Source of the DNA: Holophagales bacterium UBA5704
GTDB taxonomy: Bacteria; Acidobacteriota; Thermoanaerobaculia; Multivoradales; UBA5704
Length of the DNA stretch: 9,878 nucleotides
Reading direction: 5' to 3'
Assembly (NCBI GenBank): GCA_002420005.1
Contig: DIHE01000043.1
Location: 940 to 10,817, forward strand
The notes beneath the pieces are model-generated. The model saw nothing but the letters and a program-made list of their open reading frames with translations. It searched no databases and was not told the origin of the DNA. Position 1 is the first letter of the stretch, and the number at the start of each line of letters is the position of its first letter. The translations under genes were made by a program, and so were the position numbers. Shown piece after piece: positions 7,401-9,878 of this stretch.

Positions 7401-9878
7401 CGAGCGCCGCCGGCGGGAGCGGGATCTGGACCGGATGCCTCCCGGTCTCGGAGAGAACGAAGCGGGTGCGCAGCCCCTCGTGACGGCGCAGGATCTCACC
7501 GAGGCTCCCGGCGAGCGCCGCCGGGTCGAGGCGCCCCGCGCAGTCGAGCGCCGCCGGCAGATGCAGGTACGCGGCGCCGGGCTCGATCCGCTCCAGGAAC
7601 CAGAGCCGCTGCTGCGCGAAGGACAAAGCCGGCGGCGGCTCGCGCGGCACCGGCACGACGGGGTCCGGGAGCGGCGCCGCGGAGCGTTCCGCGCCGATTG
7701 CACGATCGACCCGGGCGGCCAGGCCCGCGACGGTCGGCGTCTCGAAGACCGCCTGCAGGGGCAGCTCCACCCCGAGAACCGCGCGCACCCGCGCCACCAG
7801 CCGGGTCGCCAGCAGCGAATGCCCCCCCAGGTCGAAGAAATCCGCCTCCGGCCCCACCGGCTCGGTGCCCAGCAACTCGTTAAAAATCGCCGCGATCCGC
7901 TCCTCCACCGGCGTGCGGGGCGCGCCGCCGGTGCTCCGCGGCCGATCCGGCCGCAGGAGGGCGAGCGCCTTGCGGTCGACCTTGCTGTTGGCGGTCAGGG
8001 GCAAGGCCGGCAAGGAAACCCAGGCGGACGGCACCATGAACTCGGGCAGCCGCCGGCGCAGGAAATCGCGCAGCTCAGACGGCTCCGGAGCGCCGGTCGT
8101 GTCGGCCGCGGCCACCACGTAGGCCACCAGACGGTGCCCCCCGGCCTCCTCCCGCTCGGCCAGCACCACCGCACCGCGCAGCCGCGGGTGGGCCATCAGG
8201 GCCGTCTCGATCTCTCCCGGCTCGACCCGGAAGCCCCGCACCTTGACCTGCGCGTCGATCCGGCCGAGGAGCTCGAGGTCTCCCGACCGGCGCCAGCGCG
8301 CCAGGTCGCCGGTCCTGTACAGGCGCCCGCCCGCCGCCCTCCCGGACGGGTCCGGCAGGAAGCGCTCCGCCGTGCGATCCGGATGATCCAGATAGCCGCG
8401 CGCCAGGCCGTCGCCGCCCGTGCACAGCTCCCCGGCGACTCCCGGCGGCACCGGCATCAGATGGCGGTCCAGGACCGTGACCCAGGTGTGGGCGATCGGG
8501 CGCCCCACCGGCACCGAGGGGTCCAGCTCCGCCGCGGCACGCACCGTGTAGCAAGAGGTGAAGCAGGTGTTCTCGGTCGGCCCGTAGCCGTTGACCAGGC
8601 GGGTTGCGGGGAGCCCGGCGAGCACCCGCAGGGCGTGCGCCACCGGCATCACGTCGCCGCCGGCCAGCAACTGGCGCACTCCGCGGAGCGCTTCCAGATT
8701 CTCCTCCACCATCTGCCGGAACAGCCCGGTGGTCAGCCACAGCGTGGTCACGCCCTCTCTCACCACGACCTCGCCCAGCTCGGCGGGCGTCAGCACACCG
8801 GGCGGCGGGATCACCAGGCGGGAGCCGTGGAGGAGCGCGCCCCACAGCTCCAGCGTCGAGGCGTCGAACGCATAAGGGGCGTACTGGAGCAGGGTCTCGC
8901 CGGGGCCGAACCGGGCATAGCCGGTTCCCCGCACGAGCCGCACCACTCCCCGGTGCGTCACCGCGACCCCCTTCGGCTCGCCCGTCGAGCCCGAGGTGTA
9001 CATCACGTAGGCCAAGCCGGTGGCGGCCACCTCGGGCGGCGCCGCCTCCCTGTCCCCCTCCTCCGGCACCGCGCCGTCCAGGCAGAGGATCGCCACCTCG
9101 AGGTCCGGCAGCTCCGCCACCAGCGTCGACAACAGCGGCAGCCGGCGCTCCTCGGTGACCAGCACGGAGGCGGCGCTCCGCCGCAGCAGCAAGGCCAGCC
9201 GCTCCCGCGGGTGGGCGGGGTCCAGCGGCACATAGGCGCCCCCGGCCGCGAGCACGGCGAGCGTCGCCACCACCCGGGCGGGAGCACGGTCGAGGCAGAG
9301 GGCCACCCGCACCTCCGGGCCGACGCCCAGGGCGCGCAACCGGTGCGCCTGGCGGAGGGCCTGGCGGGCCAGCTCGCCGTAGGTGAGGGCGGTGCCCTCC
9401 GTGCCATCGCCGGCCGGTCCGGCCAGGGCCACGGCATCGGGCCGTCGCGCCGCCTGCTCGGCGAACAGATCGTAGAGCGTCGCATCCCGCGGATAGCTCT
9501 CTCCTTCCCCGTCCCCCATCCGCAGGAGCTGCTGCCGCTCCTCCGCCGAGAGCAGCGGCAGCTCCGGCAGGCGCTGCTGCGGCGCCATCACGGCACCGGC
9601 CAGCAGGCGCCCGAAGTGCCCGGCCAGGCGTTCGATCGTCGCCCCGTCGAACAGGCCGGTGCGGAAGCCGATCGCTCCGGAGAGACCTTCCGCACCGACT
9701 CCCAGCGTGAGGCTCAGGTCGAGCTTCTCGATCCCCGTCTCCACGGGCTGGAGAACCGCCTCGACGTCGCCCAGCCGCAACGCGGGCGGCGGATCGGCGT
9801 CGAGGACGAACGAAACCTGGTAGAGCGGCGCATGGCTGAGGTCGCGCTGCGGATGGAGCTCCTCGACCAGCTTCTCGA
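4327..9878 (-). CDS. Non-ribosomal peptide synthetase, (C)-A-PCP-C-A-PCP, 5' end outside window
   Basis: Cytosolic assembly-line enzyme that activates two amino acids as aminoacyl adenylates, loads them on phosphopantetheine arms and condenses them onto an incoming chain. The frame is open to the window edge, giving 1849 visible residues (numbered here from the first complete codon, 9876-9874) and a TGA stop at 4327-4329. Visible order: end of a C domain (1-107), A1 (about 132-638), PCP1 (about 654-729), C2 (about 749-1177), A2 (about 1212-1712), PCP2 (about 1726-1798), charged tail (1799-1849). No epimerisation, methyltransferase or thioesterase domain is present, so L residues are expected and the chain must leave to another protein. 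That protein is the PKS encoded 15 bases downstream. The TTG at 9780 can be read as a start but lies inside the C domain and is not one. All core motifs are intact; no frameshift was seen. Confidence 0.97.
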   Translation of the reverse strand, partial: EKLVEELHPQRDLSHAPLYQVSFVLDADPPPALRLGDVEAVLQPVETGIEKLDLSLTLGVGAEGLSGAIGFRTGLFDGATIERLAGHFGRLLAGAVMAPQQRLPELPLLSAEERQQLLRMGDGEGESYPRDATLYDLFAEQAARRPDAVALAGPAGDGTEGTALTYGELARQALRQAHRLRALGVGPEVRVALCLDRAPARVVATLAVLAAGGAYVPLDPAHPRERLALLLRRSAASVLVTEERRLPLLSTLVAELPDLEVAILCLDGAVPEEGDREAAPPEVAATGLAYVMYTSGSTGEPKGVAVTHRGVVRLVRGTGYARFGPGETLLQYAPYAFDASTLELWGALLHGSRLVIPPPGVLTPAELGEVVVREGVTTLWLTTGLFRQMVEENLEALRGVRQLLAGGDVMPVAHALRVLAGLPATRLVNGYGPTENTCFTSCYTVRAAAELDPSVPVGRPIAHTWVTVLDRHLMPVPPGVAGELCTGGDGLARGYLDHPDRTAERFLPDPSGRAAGGRLYRTGDLARWRRSGDLELLGRIDAQVKVRGFRVEPGEIETALMAHPRLRGAVVLAEREEAGGHRLVAYVVAAADTTGAPEPSELRDFLRRRLPEFMVPSAWVSLPALPLTANSKVDRKALALLRPDRPRSTGGAPRTPVEERIAAIFNELLGTEPVGPEADFFDLGGHSLLATRLVARVRAVLGVELPLQAVFETPTVAGLAARVDRAIGAERSAAPLPDPVVPVPREPPPALSFAQQRLWFLERIEPGAAYLHLPAALDCAGRLDPAALAGSLGEILRRHEGLRTRFVLSETGRHPVQIPLPPAALAAVPLVPCIDLSALPAAAQEGEVSRRTAAEAARPFDLGRGPLLHAVLLRRGPESHPESHRLLLTVHHIAADAWSLGLLIRELGELYAACVEARPSRLPALSVQYADYAVWQRRRLQGDRLEELLRSWRARLTPRPPTLELPTDRPRPPIRSPRGARRPVRFDTAAVDAMRRLAGAAGATLFMAVLAVFQAVLARHAGQDDVAVGTAVADRPDPSLEGVIGLFLNLLVLRGDLSGDPTFRTLLRRVRETALGAFALAELPFEQLVDALQPERDLSRSPLFQVLFTLRSEPLPELALPGLALRPADTFPGAVQLDLSLLLEESRSGGIDGWIEHSSDLFDGATVERLALHCGHLLAGAAADPDRRLSDLPLLSEAERAVLLVQWNDTRLEVPAPEACIHQLVQAQAGRTPDRIAGVDGEAALTYRELEDRASRLAHRLRRLGVRPGDRVGICVERSLSMLCSILGVLKAGAAYVPLDPAHPPARLAAMLEDSGAAALVASEGAGASLRHPRTLSPEAPEEPAAPLPLVPAASAAYVLYTSGSTGTPKGVAVTHANACNLFAALDVELGPVLRAQTPGVWLAVTSIGFDISVVELLWTLTRGFKVVLHDGPAPLDQMAEQIARHGVSHLQCTPSLAGMLAAIPERLRSLAPLSHLLLGGEALPGPLADRLCATVGGEVRNLYGPTETTVYSLGRRIERGEARPLIGRPLSNTEAYLLDASLRPVPLGACGEVFLGGHGVALGYWRRPDLTAERFLPDPLGSRPGGRLYRTGDLARHRQDGSVDYLGRSDHQVKVRGVRIELGEIEAALRSSPAVAQAVAAVREDAPGGRRLVAWLVPAPGAAEADLTAGALRRHLAARLPEAMIPAAFVPLAALPLTQNGKIDRRALPAPEAGRPRLDSDYAAPRTAHEKALAAVWQEVLGRERIGLHDNFFELGGSSLLLVEIESRLREVFGREIPFVQIFRNPTLHSLAQALEGGERRPAEPAQKVRPPAGGSPGEESALDRRRRFLAEMKRQRAQSQRPGRPGS
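4483..4701 (-). other. Peptidyl carrier protein PCP2, NRPS-to-PKS hand-off type
   Basis: Phosphopantetheine site NFFELGGSSLLLVEIESRL; the modified serine is fragment residue 1760, codon 4597-4599, and the usual His or Asp before it is Ser. The following FVQIFRNPTLHSLAQAL differs strongly from PCP1. Being last in its protein and next to a KS-starting protein, it should donate the dipeptidyl chain to the KS in trans. Confidence 0.92.
4741..6243 (-). other. Adenylation domain A2, glycine-like specificity code
   Basis: Core motifs seen: A1 LTYREL, A2 GAAYVPLDPAHP, A3 LYTSGSTGTPKGVAVTH, A4 FDIS, A5 LYGPTET, A6 GEVFLGGHGVALGYW, A7 YRTGDLARH, A8 GRSDHQVKVRGVRIELGEIE and A10 QNGKIDRRAL with the catalytic Lys (fragment residue 1703). 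Hand alignment to PheA gives D1411, I1412, V1415, Q1452, L1478, G1480, L1503, V1511, Y1512, K1703, i.e. DIVQLGLVYK. This resembles the known glycine codes DILQLGLIWK / DILQLGLVWK, differing mainly by Val at 239 and Tyr for Trp at 331. Glycine or another very small amino acid is likely. The pocket is unlike that of A1. Confidence 0.9.
6346..7632 (-). other. Condensation domain C2 with HHxxxDA active-site variant
   Basis: Forms the peptide bond between the PCP1-bound chain and the PCP2-bound amino acid. Motifs in order: C1 LSFAQQRLWFLERIEPG, C2 RRHEGLRTRF, C3 HHIAADAWSLG (fragment residues 891-897), C4 YADYAVWQ, C5 IGLFLNLLVLR, C6 LPFEQLVDALQPERDLSRSP. No E domain precedes it, so LCL type is expected. 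Two oddities: the glycine of HHxxxDG is alanine, and a PESHPESH duplication sits just before the active-site strand. The general-base His and the structural Asp are both kept, so the domain should be active. Confidence 0.93.
7224..7249 (-). repeat. 12-bp in-frame tandem duplication (PESH-PESH) in C2
   Basis: The + strand unit GGTGGCTCTCCG occurs twice back to back (7224-7235 and 7236-7247) and continues for two more matching bases. In protein this gives PESHPESH (fragment residues 877-884) in the loop before the beta strand that leads to the HHxxxDA motif. The two copies are identical at every base, which suggests recent slippage. The frame is kept. Confidence 0.9.
7690..7917 (-). other. Peptidyl carrier protein PCP1
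   Basis: Carrier domain tethering the module 1 aminoacyl or peptidyl chain. The phosphopantetheine site is FFDLGGHSLLATRL; the modified serine is fragment residue 687, codon 7816-7818. Helix 2/3 sequence (LPLQAVFETPTVAGLAARV) is typical of a PCP that passes its chain to a C domain in the same protein. It is followed directly by C2. Confidence 0.94.
7963..9483 (-). other. Adenylation domain A1, valine-like but atypical specificity code
   Basis: ATP-dependent amino acid activation domain. Core motifs seen: A1 LTYGEL, A2 GGAYVPLDPAHP, A3 YTSGSTGEPKGVAVTH, A4 FDAS, A5 NGYGPTE, A6 GELCTGGDGLARGY, A7 YRTGDLARW, A8 GRIDAQVKVRGFRVEPGEIE and A10 NSKVDRKAL with the catalytic lysine (fragment residue 632). 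Hand alignment to the GrsA PheA pocket gives D338, A339, L342, W380, L404, G406, G430, C438, F439, K632, i.e. DALWLGGCFK. From memory this is closest to valine-type codes of the form DAxWxGGTFK, but the usual Thr is Cys here. A branched or otherwise hydrophobic residue is the best guess; the exact substrate is uncertain. Confidence 0.9.
9556..9876 (-). other. Condensation domain, C-terminal end only (module 1)
   Basis: Residues 1-107 of the visible fragment. The start matches the late C-domain motif (EKLVEELHPQRDLSHAPLYQ, equivalent to the PFE.LV..L.P.RD.S..PLFQV signature). The segment ends with a LFDGATIERLAGHF stretch typical of the last helices before the C-A linker LPELPLLSAEE. The catalytic HHxxxDG motif lies outside the window, so donor stereochemistry (LCL, DCL or starter type) cannot be judged. 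Its presence shows that module 1 is an extension module, so there is at least one more upstream unit, either an amino acid or an acyl starter. Confidence 0.93.

Noticed and set aside
9778..9780. TTG as a start codon for the NRPS
   Set aside because: The frame continues upstream to the window edge and encodes the late C-domain motif, so the gene starts outside the window.
1..9878. CRISPR arrays, tRNA or rRNA genes, insertion sequences, attachment sites
   Set aside because: None is visible: the window is coding apart from the 15-base junction, and repeated segments are explained by homologous NRPS domains or short slippage runs.

Overview
The window is almost entirely coding and holds two adjacent megasynthase genes on the minus strand. 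Both run off the window. They belong to one hybrid non-ribosomal peptide synthetase / polyketide synthase (NRPS/PKS) biosynthetic gene cluster. Base composition is very GC-rich, third codon positions are nearly all G or C, and long spurious open frames appear on both strands. This fits a high-GC bacterium with large secondary-metabolite clusters. The look of the enzymes (C-A-PCP modules joined to a cis-AT PKS module, with an AT of the GLG/GFSLGEY type) suggests a myxobacterium or an acidobacterium-like Gram-negative more than an actinomycete, but nothing here fixes the taxon.

Reading in the direction of transcription (high to low coordinates): an NRPS gene enters from the right edge (9878) inside a condensation domain and continues as A-PCP-C-A-PCP, ending with a TGA at 4327-4329. 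Fifteen bases later, after a clear ribosome binding site, a PKS gene starts with ATG at 4311-4309. It encodes KS-AT-carrier protein-C and leaves the window at base 1 inside its condensation domain. Only the 15-base junction separates the genes, no stretch of 300 bases lacks a gene, and no promoter or terminator is visible, so the two are almost certainly co-transcribed.

Together they describe an assembly line segment. Module 1 (C, A1, PCP1) adds an amino acid with a valine-like but atypical code, DALWLGGCFK. Module 2 (C2, A2, PCP2) adds an amino acid with a glycine-like code, DIVQLGLVYK. The chain then passes between proteins to the KS. A malonyl-type AT supplies two carbons, there is no KR, DH or ER, and the following C domain joins the resulting beta-ketoacyl chain to the next amino acid. 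If both substrate calls hold, the segment builds ...-Val-(4-amino-3-oxobutanoyl)-X... . No epimerisation, methylation, cyclisation or thioesterase domain is visible. This is a recognisable class of system; the specific order and the points listed as findings are what may be new.
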